Part shown: positions 22,339 through 34,049 of the stretch, in pieces
How the letters are laid out: every line of letters begins with the position of its first letter
Position numbering within the stretch: the first letter of the stretch is position 1
NCBI GenBank assembly: GCA_030068145.1
Contig: JAPJBO010000167.1
Coordinates: 248,001 to 312,000, forward strand
Length of the DNA stretch: 64,000 nucleotides
Source: Diplonema papillatum
Taxonomy: Eukaryota > Euglenozoa > Diplonemea > Diplonemida > Diplonemidae
Direction of reading: 5' to 3'
The notes under the pieces: generated by a model
The model's input: the letters and a program-made list of their open reading frames with translations, nothing else
The model's database searches: none
What the model was told of the DNA's origin: nothing
Position numbers and translations under genes: made by a program

Positions 22339-22518
22339 TGAGCCGGTCCATCCCCTCATGCTAGACCGTGATAGACCGAAGAATACAGCACCGGGCAATT
22401 CGATGCAGCTCTAGGGACCAGGGATGGACCTAATAGACCGTGGTGGACCGTGATTCACTGTGATAAACAGCGGCAGGCACTTCGATGCAGTTTCAAGAGA
22501 TAGGGACGGACCGGCTCA
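22339..22518. mobile_element. Short inverted-repeat element, copy B
   Basis: The 180-bp element has TGAGCCGGTCC ends and the flanking 5-bp direct repeat TATAT (22334-22338 and 22519-22523). It is in opposite orientation to copy A at 5334-5486. It begins about 20 bases past a likely 5' splice site of the candidate exon at 22540-22899. Confidence 0.8.
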
Positions 22519-22539
22519 TATATGCGGGACGGCGAGGCT

Positions 22540-22899
22540 CACCACTGCCCACAGCCTCGGTTGTCGGGCGCCCATCTTCCCAATTCCCCAGCCCTCGCCG
22601 TAGGGCGACGAGGACGTTGCTCCCGTCTCCACGCTCGAGAGACCAGCAGCAGCGGCCTTTCGCACTTTTCCTGTTTTTGCGGTTGGTGCAGATGCCTGGG
22701 TCAGCAACGCTTCTGGCTCTGTATTCACTGGTGCAGGGGTCACGTCTGCTGTCTCCCGAGGCCGGACTTGCACGGGAACACGCGATTGCGAAAGAGGTTT
22801 CTCATCAAGAGATGAATCGTCGTCGTCCGCCGAAGAAGTGTCATCCACCGAAGAGTCGCTCACGTCGCTGTCACTGGCTTCATCAGCCGACACGCCAGC
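22540..22899 (-). CDS. Candidate exon, Asp/Ser-rich protein of unknown function
   Basis: An open minus-strand frame encodes an acidic Ser/Asp-rich stretch followed by a Pro/Ala-rich part. It has no in-frame ATG, so it would be an internal exon. A plausible donor (GTGAGC) lies at its 3' end near 22539, and an AG acceptor lies near 22900. Adjacent exons were not found. Composition is coding-like, but no domain is recognisable. Confidence 0.35.
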
Positions 22900-23034
22900 T
22901 CATCATCATCATCATCACAGGTAGTTGCAACAACATACTGAACCAACCAACCATTGCATCGTTGCATGGTGTCCTATAGTTGCACTACTGCTGCATACGC
23001 AGTTCAAACCTATGGTTTGTTACTCCTTTCGTTG

Positions 23035-23125
23035 CACGACATCGCATCGTTGCAATACATCGCTGCACTACATCGTTGCACTACATCGTTGCACTACATC
23101 GTTGCACTGCATCGTTGCATGGTTG
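23035..23125. repeat. Short CATCGTTGCACTA tandem repeat
   Basis: About seven tandem copies of a 13-15 bp unit with CATCGTTGCA lie here. The same word is scattered from 22945 to 23215. Confidence 0.8.
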
Positions 23126-23214
23126 CCCTATGTCTGCCATAGTGAGCAACGATCATGCAACGATGCAAAAGAAAAGAAAAGAACCCATGATTTCCTGCAA
23201 CGATGCAACGATGG

Positions 23215-25125
23215 TTAGGGATATGTGCGCGGCGTAAGCGTTCAAAAAAAAAATTGGACTCCAGAGAAACAGCCGCTTACGAGAGCGACTAAAAGCCCCA
23301 CCGAGTAGTACGGACCCGAAGTCGCTGAAGCGACTGGGCAAAATCAGCGGTGCGGTGGACCTTCTGCAGGCACGAGGACCGGCAACAGCCTCTGCTGAAA
23401 CTGCGTGTGCACATGTGGCTCGAGCCGCTACCTGGGCTTGCAGAGACACCTCCAGGAGAGGCCGGGGGGCGGGAGTAACTCTTGGGATTTTTTGGCAGAC
23501 TTGGGGCCAAACCCCCATAATGCGGGCGAAGGAAGAGAACTCCCGACCTTCCAGAATCGCACGTTGGTACGCCTTGGCCTGCGGTGTACTCCATTTTGTT
23601 GACTTCATTCTCACTACCTGGTCTCCTCTGGGATACTCCCCGTGGCGATCCGCCGAATCAATGCAACGAGGGGGGGAGGAGGGGCTCACCAGGTCCAGCA
23701 TGTCCATCGCCGCCAGTGCGCGAAGATGGATCCGTTTCAATTCGCGCGCGGCCGGTCGATCGCTTTCCTCGCCTGTGTTTCGCCTGACCGGCGCAGACTG
23801 CAAACCCTGTGGGCACGTTCGACAGACGGGACTTCTCGGTGAAGCGACAACTTCTGGTCGTTGTGACACACCCCGGTCGGACACTTCCTTTCACGGTGTA
23901 TCGGTTGCAAGCAGTTGCTTTTTTGGTATGGATGATTCCCGCGAGCGTTGTCGCCCCTCTTTGCTGGTTCGTCTTCCGGTGTCGGTTTCAGACCCGAAAT
24001 GGATTCTGATCAACTGCCAAAACACGCCGGCCCACGTCGTTACCTTCGTGCGTTACGCAAGGGCCTGCAAAACGCGCCTACTACTGTCTTCGTGTCGCGG
24101 TAGCAATCCGCAGGGCAATACACTGCACTACGCTGTCTGGGGATGGAAACGGCAAGAACGCATGGGGGTTGTTCGTTTTTTATATATTTTTTTTACATAT
24201 TGCGTATAAAGAAATGGTCTTTTCTCGATAGGAACACGGTGAACTCCAGCTTCAGAGGGGTTGAAGGGGCTACTTAATTCGGGCGTCATCGAAAAAGAAA
24301 CAGGGCGCGCAAAAGTAAAGAAGAGAGAGAGACGAGTTAGAGAGTGCAGGGAACATCTCTCCTAGTAACGAAAATGCGTGCCCAGATCCACATGAAACGC
24401 GGTTACTTATTTTCCCGCTTTTTCTTAGCCATTTGTTTTTTTCCGCGCCCTGTTTCCCTCCATCGTTCGTGGCTGGGTGCACCGCCAAGGGAAGAAGAAA
24501 ACGCGAAGGTGGTGGGGGGATCAGATCTGAAGATAGGTCTTCTCACACAAAAAAAGAAAGGGTGGGGGGGGGGGGGGGAAGAAGCAGAGGTTCTTGAAGG
24601 AGGAATGGGAACCAGGGTGGAGGGGTGGGTATGTTTGTAAAGAGTCGGGTGGGGACGGGAAGTGACGGAAGAGGTGGTGTGGGGAGGAGTGAGGACGTGG
24701 GGGGGTGAAGAAAGAAGAGAAAAAGAAAAGTTCAGCGACCTCGCCGACACTTCTTTTGGAGTGAAGGTTCGCCTTTTTTATTTTTTTCCGCTGTGCGCAG
24801 AAAACCAAAAAGGCTGCATGCCGGAGTTTGGGTTTTACGTCACAACCGGATGGGCGAGCAATTTCTTGTTCTGTAGAACCCCTCTCAAGCCCGTTTTTGT
24901 TTTGCTTTGACGGAAAGAACAGCTCATCTCCCTCCCATTGGAGTGAACGTTCGCTTTGAGACTATTCGTAGCGATACTTGTGGTGTCTTCGTATTCTCGT
25001 GTGTGGCTTCGCCCGGGAAGAAGAGATGTGCGTGCTGCGTCACCTGCTGGTCTCGCACTCGTTGCAATACTTCCCATCCCCTTTTTCTCGCTTTTTTTTG
25101 TTGTTGCTTCTTTTTTTTTAGGGCA
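23215..25125. other. Region with no supported gene
   Basis: A minus-strand open frame at 23290-23880 has moderately coding-like composition but no domain, start or splice context that I trust. A fragment of the 10360-type repeat lies at 24000-24130. 24300-24760 is purine-rich on the plus strand with short open frames caused by the low complexity. Confidence 0.4.
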
Positions 25126-25130
25126 AATTA

Positions 25131-26045
25131 TCTTATAGCCACCCGGTATTTTCAATATTCCCTTATAGCCACGAAAAAAGAATTTTATTCCCTTATAGCC
25201 ACGAACTGACTACAACCGTTGTTTTTTCCCTTATAACCACCACGAAAGAATTTTATTCCCTTATAGCCACGAAAAAAGAATTTTATTCCCTTATAGCCAC
25301 GAAAAAAGAATTTTATTCCCGCCACGAAAAAAGAATTTTATTCCCGCCACGAAAAAAGAATTTTATTCCCTTATAGCCACGAAAAAAGAATTTTATTCCC
25401 TTATAGCCACGAAAAAGAATTTTATTCCCTTATAGCCACGGAAAAAGAATTTTATTCCTGGAGAGCCACCTTCTCCTGTTCGTGTTCATAGGGTGCCCAC
25501 CCCTCGCAAGATCAGTCTAAAACTATGTTCCTACCTCCACGAGAGTTCTGAGGAGGATACCCCTGTCGTCCCCATACATCGTGAGGCTTGCTGCCTGATT
25601 TCCGATCATAAAATTGGTCCTTTGCATTCTATCCGAGGGAGAGGGAGGGGATGCAAAATGCAGTTCAGACTGAAATAGAAGGAACACACACTTATCCGTT
25701 TCCCTTATAGCCACGAAAAAAGAATTTTATTCCCTTATAGCCACGAAAAAAGAATTTTATTCCCTGACCAGCCTGGACAGCCTGAACCACCCAACCAGAC
25801 AAGTCAACCAGTCCTGGTTGCACCAGACACTAAGTCCTGGCTTTAAGGTATCAACGGCAAGGGTCCTCTGAGTCGTGGTTTCAAGGGGAGTTTTCCCCTG
25901 TGAAGGGGCCCCTCGAATAAAATTCTTTTTCCGTGGCTATAAGGGAATTTAAAATCATGTGGTGGCTGTAAGGGAATAAAAAACATTGACGTGGCTATAA
26001 GGGAATAAAAAAAAATCGTTGTGGCTATAAGGGAATAAACCCTTT
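25131..26045. repeat. 30-bp satellite in inverted arrangement
   Basis: The unit TTATAGCCACGAAAAAAGAA plus TTTTATTCCC repeats at 25131-25465 and 25700-25770 in one orientation. The reverse complement (GTGGCTATAAGGGAATAAA) repeats at 25915-26045. Unrelated sequence occupies 25466-25700 and 25771-25905. The whole can fold into a long hairpin. Confidence 0.85.
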
Positions 26046-26147
26046 TTTTTTATGTTGGTGGTGCTATTTTTTTGGTTTTTCAGAATCCTGTTTTCACCTG
26101 CCTGGATCTTTGAATCGGCGGATTCATCCATTTAGAGGGGGTATAGC

Positions 26148-26469
26148 AGGGCTTACGCTCCGTTTTCGGTCTCAGAGAAAATACGTGTGGTCCACATGTG
26201 GGCACTTCAGGTTCGAGGGGAAAAAAAACCTTTCCCCTCATGTGCAACGGCAAAAAAAAAAAAAAAAAAAAATAGTGTCGCTAGGTGGCCACTGGACTTG
26301 GCGACACCTGGCTGTGCGGCCTTGACCACTAGTGGGCCTAGACCCCTGCATGTGGACCAATAAATCAAAATCCACATGTGGTACCTGTGGATCCACACGT
26401 AGGGGAACAAAATCTAAAAGGAATTAACGTGTGGGAATCCACACGTTCCACACGTGGAGCGTAAGCCCT
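26148..26469. mobile_element. Mutator-type inverted-repeat element with 10-bp target duplication
   Basis: The 322-bp element has 14-bp perfect terminal inverted repeats AGGGCTTACGCTCC. It is flanked by the 10-bp direct repeat GGGGTATAGC at 26138-26147 and 26470-26479. Target duplications of 9-11 bp are a hallmark of Mutator-like elements. It contains a poly(A) run and several CCACATGTGG-type palindromes, and no gene. Confidence 0.82.
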
Positions 26470-26479
26470 GGGGTATAGC

Positions 26480-27018
26480 GAACCGAGAGATAAAAGTAGG
26501 GCGGACGGGAAAAAAGGAAAGTGGAAAAGGAATAGTTTTAAAAAATGGAAGCAACAAAAGCAGTACCCGAGGAGACCGAAGGGAAGAGTGCGGGGGTCTG
26601 CAGGAGAGGGGACTGCAGGAACGCAAAAATAGAATGAGATTCCGTGAAATAAAAAGAGATGCCGGAAAGTCAGAAAACAGGAAGAAATGCGCAGGCTTCT
26701 TTGTGTGTGAATACCAGCGGGAGTGACCAGCTGGAGCGGGTTTGAAAGGCGTGCTTGGAGCAGGCTTCGAAAGCAAGTCTCGGTTCCCGCATCCTACGCT
26801 GACAGGCTGGACCTGAGTACTTGCAGGATGTTGTGCACTCCGTGCACTCTCGCCCACTTTTGAGTGCGTGGGCCTCCCCCCCCCCCCAGGGTAGGCACAG
26901 CGAGCGCATGCTTTTTTTTTTTTTCTTCTCGCATTTTCAGCCCTCTCGCACAGCAACAAAACCACAACACTCGTGTCCAGGGTTTCTGTTGTTGCCACAG
27001 GGGAAGAAACGGCTTCGA
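26480..27018. other. Low-complexity non-coding region
   Basis: It is purine-rich to about 26700 and followed by C and T homopolymers near 26880-26920. The minus-strand open frame here is a by-product of this composition and has no recognisable domain. Confidence 0.4.
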
Positions 27019-27355
27019 ATGGTACTGTGCTCAATACTGGACTGGAAACCACTGAAGCCACGGACACATAAGGCGGTTCATCATCAGCACGGGACCTTAG
27101 TGCCTGCAGACAGGACAGCGGTGTGAGTCTGGTATGTCAGGCGGCTGTGTTCGTAGCACAGCAGGGACTTACTCACGCCACGAGAGCTTTGATTGGTAAT
27201 GTGCTCTATACTGGATTGGTTACCACCTAAGCCACGGACACGTAAGGCGGTTCATCATCAGCACGGAACCTTAGTGTCTGCAGACAGGACTGCGGTGTGA
27301 GTCTGGTATGTCAGGCGGCTGTGTTCGTAGCGCAGCAGGGACCTACCCACGCCAC
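27019..27355. repeat. Tandem pair of about 168-bp units
   Basis: Two adjacent copies share GCGGTTCATCATCAGCACGG and TGGTATGTCAGGCGGCTGTG. A third, diverged copy is at 12125-12255. Confidence 0.8.
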
Positions 27356-28384
27356 GAAAGCAGAGGCGCACGGGGGGTGTGTGAGCAATCACCTAATAAA
27401 AAAGACTTAGGGCGCCCGCCCTAGTTGTGCCTGCGACTTCCTGGGGGGCACTGACTTTGTCTTGGCAATCATGTTACCAGGAGGGGAGGTGGGCAAATCG
27501 TAGGTGTTGGGTACGTGTGCTTTCTTCGAAGGAAACGGGTTGAAAGGTGTGTGGGGGGGCATCATATGGAGAGGGAAGAACGGAAGGGTGCTTTAGGTTG
27601 GCAAACCTCGTTTTGTGTGGAGGGGAAAAAGAATGAACATTTAAGAGGGAAGGCAAAAAGGGGGAAGGACATGTTCCAGATCGAGGGCCCCGTGCTGATG
27701 AACGAGCCCAACACACGGGCGATCCACACGCACCGGGAAACTCCCTTGGGGGTTTTCTGTGGCAGCACTTTTGTGGACTGGAAGTTCTTCCGTTTGTTTG
27801 CGGTTGGCTTCGCTTAACTCTGTCGTGTGTGCATCCGCTGTCGGGAATGCGAGCTAAAAGAACGTTTCCGAAGCCCAAACGAAGTAACGGACGATGTGTA
27901 TCAACTGATCAATGATGACGATAAGCCAAAACGTGAGTTCGCGTGTACAAGCGTGATAACCTCTCTCCATGGCAGAGGGTTAGCACACTTTTAGAGCTTT
28001 TAGAGATTTTTCGGGCTTGAAGGTCTCGTGCTGTTTTTAGAGTCTACGGTTGACCATTGAGGCTGGGTATCGGATAGTAACGGGGGCGAAGACGTGTACG
28101 TGTTTTCGCCTAACTTTCCACGCGTCCTGAAAAAAAGTAAGGAAAGGAAATGTGAGGCCAGATGAATGGCCACTGGTGCACCCGCGCACCCGGGTTCTTT
28201 TTTTTAGAGTTAAAGTTCGCTTGCCGGGGGGTTAGGGTCTCCGTGTGACCGTTCATGAATGGGTTCTCTTAGGGACAGCGGATTATTACCCGGGCGGGCC
28301 AACTGCCCACTACTTTCGCCAAAATTTTGGTGGGTGGGTCCCCCCCCCCCCCTCTGGTGGGAATATTTTTTCCCCAAAACTGCA

Positions 28385-29525
28385 TGAAGATTTTCCGACG
28401 GAAACCCACTGTTGCATCAATGTAATGGCCCAAATCTGACCGAAAACCGCTGTTACATCAATGTAATGGGCCAAATCTGGCGGAAAACCACTGTTACATC
28501 GATGTAATGGGCCAAATCTGACGGAAAACCACTGTTACATCAATGTAATGGCCCAAATCTGACGGAAAACCACTGTTACATCGATGTAATGGGCAGAATT
28601 TGACGGAAAACCACTGTTACATCGATGTAATGGGCAGAATTTGACGGAAAACCACTGTTACATCGATGTAATGGGCAGAATTTGACGGAAAACCACTGTT
28701 ACATCGATGTAATGGGCAGAATTTGACGGAAAACCACTGTTACATCAATGTAATGGCCAAAATCTGACCGAAAACCACTGTTACATCAATGTAATGGCCC
28801 AAATCTGACGGAAAACCACTGTTACATTGATGTAATGGGCCAAATCTGACGGAAAACCACTGTTACATCAATGTAATGGCCCAAATCTGACGGAAAACCA
28901 CTGTTACATCAATGTAATGGGCCAAATCTGACGGAAAACCACTGTTACATCAATGTAATGGCCCAAATCTGACGGAAAACCACTGTTACATCGATGTAAT
29001 GGGCAGAATTTGACGGAAAACCACTGTTACATCGATGTAATGGGCAGAATTTGACCGAAAACCACTGTTACATCAATGTAATGGCCAAAATCTGACCGAA
29101 AACCACTGTTACATCAATGTAATGGGCCAAATCTGACGGAAAACCACTGTTACATCGATGTAATGGGCCGAATTTGACCGAAAACCACTGTTACATCAAT
29201 GTAATGGCCAAAATCTGACGGAAAACCACTGTTACATCGATGTAATGGGCCAAATCTGACGGAAAACCACTGTTACATCGATGTAATGGCCCGAATTTGA
29301 CCGAAAACCACTGTTACATCAATGTAATGGCCAAATTTGACGGAAAACCGCTGTTACATCAATGTAATGGGCCAAATTTGACCGAAAACCACTGTTACAT
29401 GAATGTAATGGACAGAATCTGACCGAAAACCACTGTTACATCAATGTAATGGGCAGAATTTGACGGAAAACCACTATTACACCAATGTAACGGGCCGAAT
29501 TTCACAGAAAACCACTGTTACATCA
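28385..29525 (+). repeat. Left arm: 40-bp satellite with TTACATCAATGTAA palindrome
   Basis: About 28 units of roughly 40 bp contain GGAAAACCACTGTTACATC and then AATGTAATGG. Each unit carries a 14-bp palindrome, TTACATCGATGTAA or a one-base variant. Variants fall into blocks, which points to local homogenisation. Confidence 0.9.
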
Positions 29526-29879
29526 AAGGCGCAAAAACTGAAAAGACAGTTTTTTGAACAGTCGGCCACGAATGAAAGGTTTTTTTTTTTTTCTGAACCA
29601 CATGTCTTAGAAACTAGGACGGTAGGCTTCAGGCAGCTACTAGTTAGTCTCGGGCGCTCCACCTGACCTACCCGGCCCCACTAGAAGGCCTTCATGGGGG
29701 GATCAGTTTGCAGGAAGCCCCGACAATCGAATTCCTCCCCGTTTCCATTTTTCTTTCAGTATCAGTTCAGTTTCTAACCCGACAGTAAACCCGGCCCAGT
29801 GAAGCCGTTGCCTACGGGCGTCGACATGTTAAAAAAAAAAAAAAAAATTTCTTTTTTTTTTTTTTTTTTTGCTTTTTCC

Positions 29880-29965
29880 GCCAGAGCTCCTGTGGTTGAT
29901 GCAGTAGTACCTTGGGTACCAAGCTCTGACGACCCGGGTTCGAACCCCGCAAGTAGACTTTTTTC
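29880..29965 (+). pseudogene. tRNA-like relic in the centre of the foldback element
   Basis: The stretch has a GTGGTTGATGCAG box resembling a tRNA A box and, about 40 bases later, a perfect B box GGTTCGAACCC. Acceptor ends do not pair, and the T stem has only four of five pairs, so it is not a working tRNA. It may be a degenerate tRNA or part of a tRNA-derived retroposon. Confidence 0.35.
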
Positions 29966-30019
29966 GGTTTTCGTGCCACTTTTCGAAAAATCCGGATTTT
30001 GGTCATTTTAGCCGATTTG

Positions 30020-30760
30020 GCCCACTACATTGATGCAAGTTGCAACAGTGGTTTTCGGTCAAATTTGGCCCATTACATTGATGTAACAGTGGGTTTCCGT
30101 CAAATTTGGGCCATTACATTGATTTAACAGCGGTTTTCCGTCAGATTCTGCCCATTACATCAATGTAACAGTGGTTTTCCGTCAGATTCTGCCCATTACA
30201 TCAATGTAACAGTGGTTTTCCGTCAGATTCTGCCCATTACATTCATGTAACAGTGGTTTTCGGTCAAATTTGGCCCATTACATTGATGTAACAGTGGTTT
30301 TCGGTCAAATTTGCCCATTACATTGATGTAACAGTGGTTTTCCGTCAAATTCTGCCCATTACATTGATGTAACAGTGGTTTTCCGTCAAATTTGGGCCAT
30401 TACATTGATGTAACAGTGGCTTTGCGTCAAATTTGGGCCATTACATTGATGTAACAGTGGTTTTCCGTCAAATTTGGGCCATTACATTGATGTAACAGTG
30501 GTTTTCGGTCAAATTCGGGCCATTACATTGATGTAACAGTGGTTTTCCGTCAGATTTGGCCCATTACATCGATGTAACAGTGGTTTTCCGTCAGATTTGG
30601 GCCATTACATTGATGTAACAGTGGTTTTCGGTCAAATTCGGCCCATTACATCAATGTAACAGTGGTTTTCCGTCAGATTTGGGCCATTACATTGATGTAA
30701 CAGTGGTTTTCCGTCAAATTCTGCCCGTTACATTGATGTAATGGCCCAAGTTTGGGCCAT
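30020..30760 (-). repeat. Right arm: the same 40-bp satellite, inverted
   Basis: About 18 units are in reverse orientation to the left arm, with the same TTACATTGATGTAA-type palindromes and the word AACAGTGGTTTTCCGTCA. Confidence 0.9.
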
Positions 30761-31364
30761 TACGTTGATGTTTTTGGGGAGGGCCAGTGCAACTTGGACC
30801 TGATAGAGCCGTACCGTTCGGCCGGGGGGCAAAGCCCCCCGAACCCCCCCTTATTTCGACTTTCCAGAACAAACCAAACCCGTACATTTCAGCTGTGTAT
30901 GGCGGTGTCGGAAGCCAAGAAGGCAGGTGGTGAAATTGGAAACTGAAAAAAAAAAAATTTCCCACGGGCTCGGGAGATTTGGGGGTGGGTGGGTCCCCCC
31001 CCCCCCTTTGGGCGGGCAGTTGGCCCGCCCGGGTAATAATCCGGCGTCCCTTAGAGCAAGCAATTTTTTGCGGCAGAACCGCGACGGCGTCGGCCTGGAC
31101 TGCTTCGCTGAATCCGCGCGGCAATTGTGTGTGCGAAACGCTCTCATCACTCTGGAGCACAAACCCACCTGAAGCCATCGGCCCTTTTCGCTTTTTTTTT
31201 CTTGCAGTCTTGCAAACGAGTGAACGCGGCGTAATTGGCTGGCGGCGCGTCCGTGCAAGAGACAGTGCTCAGTGCCTAATCGGCAGGGGGCGGTGGGTTG
31301 GGCAGCGAAGAAAACGACGAAAGAAAAATGGGGTTGGGGAAAAGCAAAATGAAAAGCGAAGAAG

Positions 31365-31615
31365 GAACATTTCCGGAGTTGGGGCTTGCACTGATAAACG
31401 AAGCAACGGACGATCAGCATCAACTGACCAAAGGTGATGGAAATGATAAGGCAAAAGTTTCTTGTTCTTCGCGTGTACAGGGTATAAACCTCTCTGGGGG
31501 GGGTTTTCCTGTAGTAGCACTTTTTCGTTGGCTTCGTTTTCTCGTTCATGTGCAACCGTTGTTCCGGAAATGTTCCCGTCAGTACAGATGTACTATTAAA
31601 AAAAAAAAAAAGGGG
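31365..31615 (+). mobile_element. Short repeat with GAACATTTCCGG inverted ends and poly(A) tail, copy 1
   Basis: It is almost identical to 54564-54806. GAACATTTCCGG at the left is matched by CCGGAAATGTTC at 31564-31575. Homology runs about 30 bases further, to a poly(A) run. A degenerate relative lies at 27690-27990 and a fragment at 39480-39535. The inverted ends suggest a DNA element and the poly(A) suggests a retroposon; I cannot decide between them. Confidence 0.65.
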
Positions 31616-31619
31616 GGGG

Positions 31620-33460
31620 GGGATAGACCGGACGGGTAAGTGTTCTATTCACATTCGAACAGAGAGTGTAAGAAAAACGGAATAACCAAAAAAAAAAAAA
31701 AAAAGTGAGGGGAGCACTACAGGGCACAGGCCCCCTGGGAAGGCGATTGCGGCGAGTCTGTGCGCGATTTCAATCCTGCGCGCTGAACATAGGTTCTGAT
31801 GCCCTCAAAAATCCGGGTGTTTCTTGGGGCTCTCGGCTGGCCCTGCGGACTCGAACTGCTGCTGGCTCCCCCGATGAACTGTTTTTTTTTTTTTTTTTTT
31901 TTTTAGTCTTTCTTGCAGTGCTTGAGCGCTGCTTCGTGAAGTGAAGTACCTCAAGTCGCAAGAAAGGGCAAAAAGAAGTGGGTGAGAGGGAACGGGAGGG
32001 GGTGGGAGGGGGGGGTGGACGGGGGATGGGGCTGGGCCTGAGAGGTGCCGGGGACGGTAAAGCTGCGGTGTTCCAAAGGTTCAGGTCAGCTTGGACTGCA
32101 AGCAGAGACAAATATGACGCTAATAAACACGCCCTTGTCCAAAAGTGAGAGGGTTTGGTTGCCTACGCATTTCTTATATCTTTAGAGTGCAAGTCCACAG
32201 TATTAGAGTTATGGTTCGCTTGAGAATCCGGGATTTTAGAGTCTCCGGGTGACCTTCGTCGAATGGGTTTTTAGAGTTAAAGTTCGCTTGAAATTCCAAT
32301 ATGGTTACGGCTTGTATATTTGGTACGCGCTTTCGGTATGGGTTATGGCTAGCCGTGTCCGGGACTGTTTGTGACCGACACCAAGTTTTTAGTAGTGTAA
32401 GTTGGGTGAAAACCTGATGGCAAAAGGGCCCAAGCGAATAGCTACGCAAAACAAACGCAAACACCTGCTTGCTTCCATAAACTTGAAAAAAAGTTTGGGA
32501 GAGAAGGGGGGTGAACTGGAAGCTTTGTACCACTCAAGATCCGGTCGATCCATTGTAGCGTGCCTTCGCTCCAGCTCGGCAACAGCGCTCGTGACACCAA
32601 CAACATACGAGGAAAACAGAAATAGACAAGTGAAAAAAGATAAGATCGACTTTAAAGAAAATGAAGGAGAAAAGAAAAAAAAGAAGTTTGCACACAAAAA
32701 AAAAGATCAATTTAGGTGAGAACAAATAGAGAAAAAAAAAAAACAAAACAAAATCGAAGAATTTATTATTATTTTTTTGGAGGGGAGGAGGGAAAACGAG
32801 GAAGAAGGATGGGGAGGAAAAGTAGTAGCCCCGCCCACCACCCCCCACCCTGGGACCGCCCTGGCCCTTCTGCCATGCTGAAAAGGGAGGAACCCCCTCC
32901 TGGAAGGACGACGTCTGCTGGTGCAGAGTGTGCCCTTCGTTGGTCTGCTGTCGTCGCGCTTTTCTGCACAGACACGGGACAATCCTTTCGTTGACTTTCC
33001 CACTCACCCGTTCATTCGCAAACTTGATCCATAGTGTGTGCCTGTTGCGGCCTATTCCTAGGGCTAAGGAAGCAAGGACAGCACACTCTGTACGGACGAA
33101 GGGAGCGAATGGTAAACGAATGGTGTTGTTTGGCTATAGTACCTTGAGAAAGGGAACAGACTGCGTTTGCGCTCAAGCCGGAAATCGAGCCCTTGTTGCA
33201 CGCGTTGTGGTTGTACCCTTTCATTTCGATATCATTTTGTTGGTCCTTTGATGTACTTGTTTCAAAAAAGCTTTTTCTTGTGATTGCTCAAAAAGTCTTC
33301 TGCTTTTCTTTCTTCCCCCCCTTCTTTTTTTTCCCCCTCAGTTTAATTAAAGAAGTCTTTTCTCTTTGGCATTGTCCTTTTTTCCTTTGTAAAAGTTGTG
33401 TGATTGGTTTTAGTTACGGCTGATATACACTACAGAAACCATGGTACTCCTACACCCCCC
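31620..33460. other. Non-coding region with homopolymers and repeat fragments
   Basis: It contains long A and T runs (31690, 31880, 32640-32780) and two abutting fragments of the TTTTAGAG repeat at 32200-32380. I see no gene on either strand. Confidence 0.5.
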
Positions 33461-33659
33461 CTCTTTTTCACTCCTCTTTGTCCGCTGCTTCGTATCTGGT
33501 TCGTCATTTTCCCCGACCCTGAAACTCTTTCGTACAACGCAGCTTGGCTCGGCACTCTCTCAGCTCTTGTGCGCAAGAACTGCGTACTAGAAATCGACGA
33601 ACATCGCTTGTTGCTCTTTGCTGAGTGGGGCGCTGCGGTCCTGTCGTGTGTTGGTGGCG

Positions 33660-33930
33660 AGATGCTTTACATAAGCGCCATGAAGGAAATGCTCGACAAA
33701 AGCTGCCAGACAAAGAACCAAAGGGATTCCCAAGTGCTGTAACTACCGAAACGTGTTGAACGGACGTGAGGTCATGCGGGTCTACCCCTACACGACAAGA
33801 CACACAAGCCAACAGGTCAAAGTCCTGAGTGACTACACAACACACGGTGGTGTAAGCGAAGAACAAATCAGTTTGTGTTTGTATTGTATTTGCCCCTCTA
33901 TCTCTATATTTCCTTTCCATTCCGAGTCAA
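33660..33930. repeat. Dispersed repeat also found, inverted, at 45545-45810
   Basis: Shared landmarks are CTTTACATAAGCGCCATGAA, GACAAAGAACCAAAGGG and a block with GTCATGCGGGTCTACCCC. The copy at 45545-45810 is in reverse orientation and abuts the pogo-like transposon. Confidence 0.8.
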
Positions 33931-34049
33931 AGCAGCTACGTCGAGTATTTTCAGTTCGACCAACGGTGTTTTGTGTCTCGGCATCTGGAGGGGAAATGTT
34001 TGACCTACTGTGAATACGTGGAAATCGCAGACACGACTTAGTCGCTATG

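Larger units (their letters stand above)
28272..31050. mobile_element. Foldback DNA transposon with satellite arms and TTA target duplication
   Basis: Terminal inverted repeats of 37 bp (28272-28308 against 31014-31050) start GGGACAGCGGATTATTACCC and differ at two bases. They are flanked by TTA at 28269-28271 and 31051-31053. The arms are tandem arrays of a 40-bp unit, about 1.1 kb on the left and 0.75 kb on the right in opposite orientation. The insertion lies inside a TTTTAGAG repeat. The related copy at 292-302 shows the uninterrupted site (TTCTCTTATAGCAAG), which supports the boundaries. A 3-bp TWA duplication is typical of PIF/Harbinger elements. No transposase is encoded. Confidence 0.88.

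Noticed and set aside
23153..23884. 243-codon minus-strand frame
   Set aside because: It has no ATG-supported start, no domain and no splice context, and its end runs through the CATCGTTGCA repeat.
29880..29965. Working tRNA gene
   Set aside because: The B box is perfect but the acceptor arm does not pair and the T stem is incomplete, so it is kept only as a tRNA-like relic.
28385..30760. Regular 40-bp repeats that might be taken for a CRISPR array
   Set aside because: There are no unique spacers between repeats, the arms are inverted copies inside a transposon, and the genome is eukaryotic.
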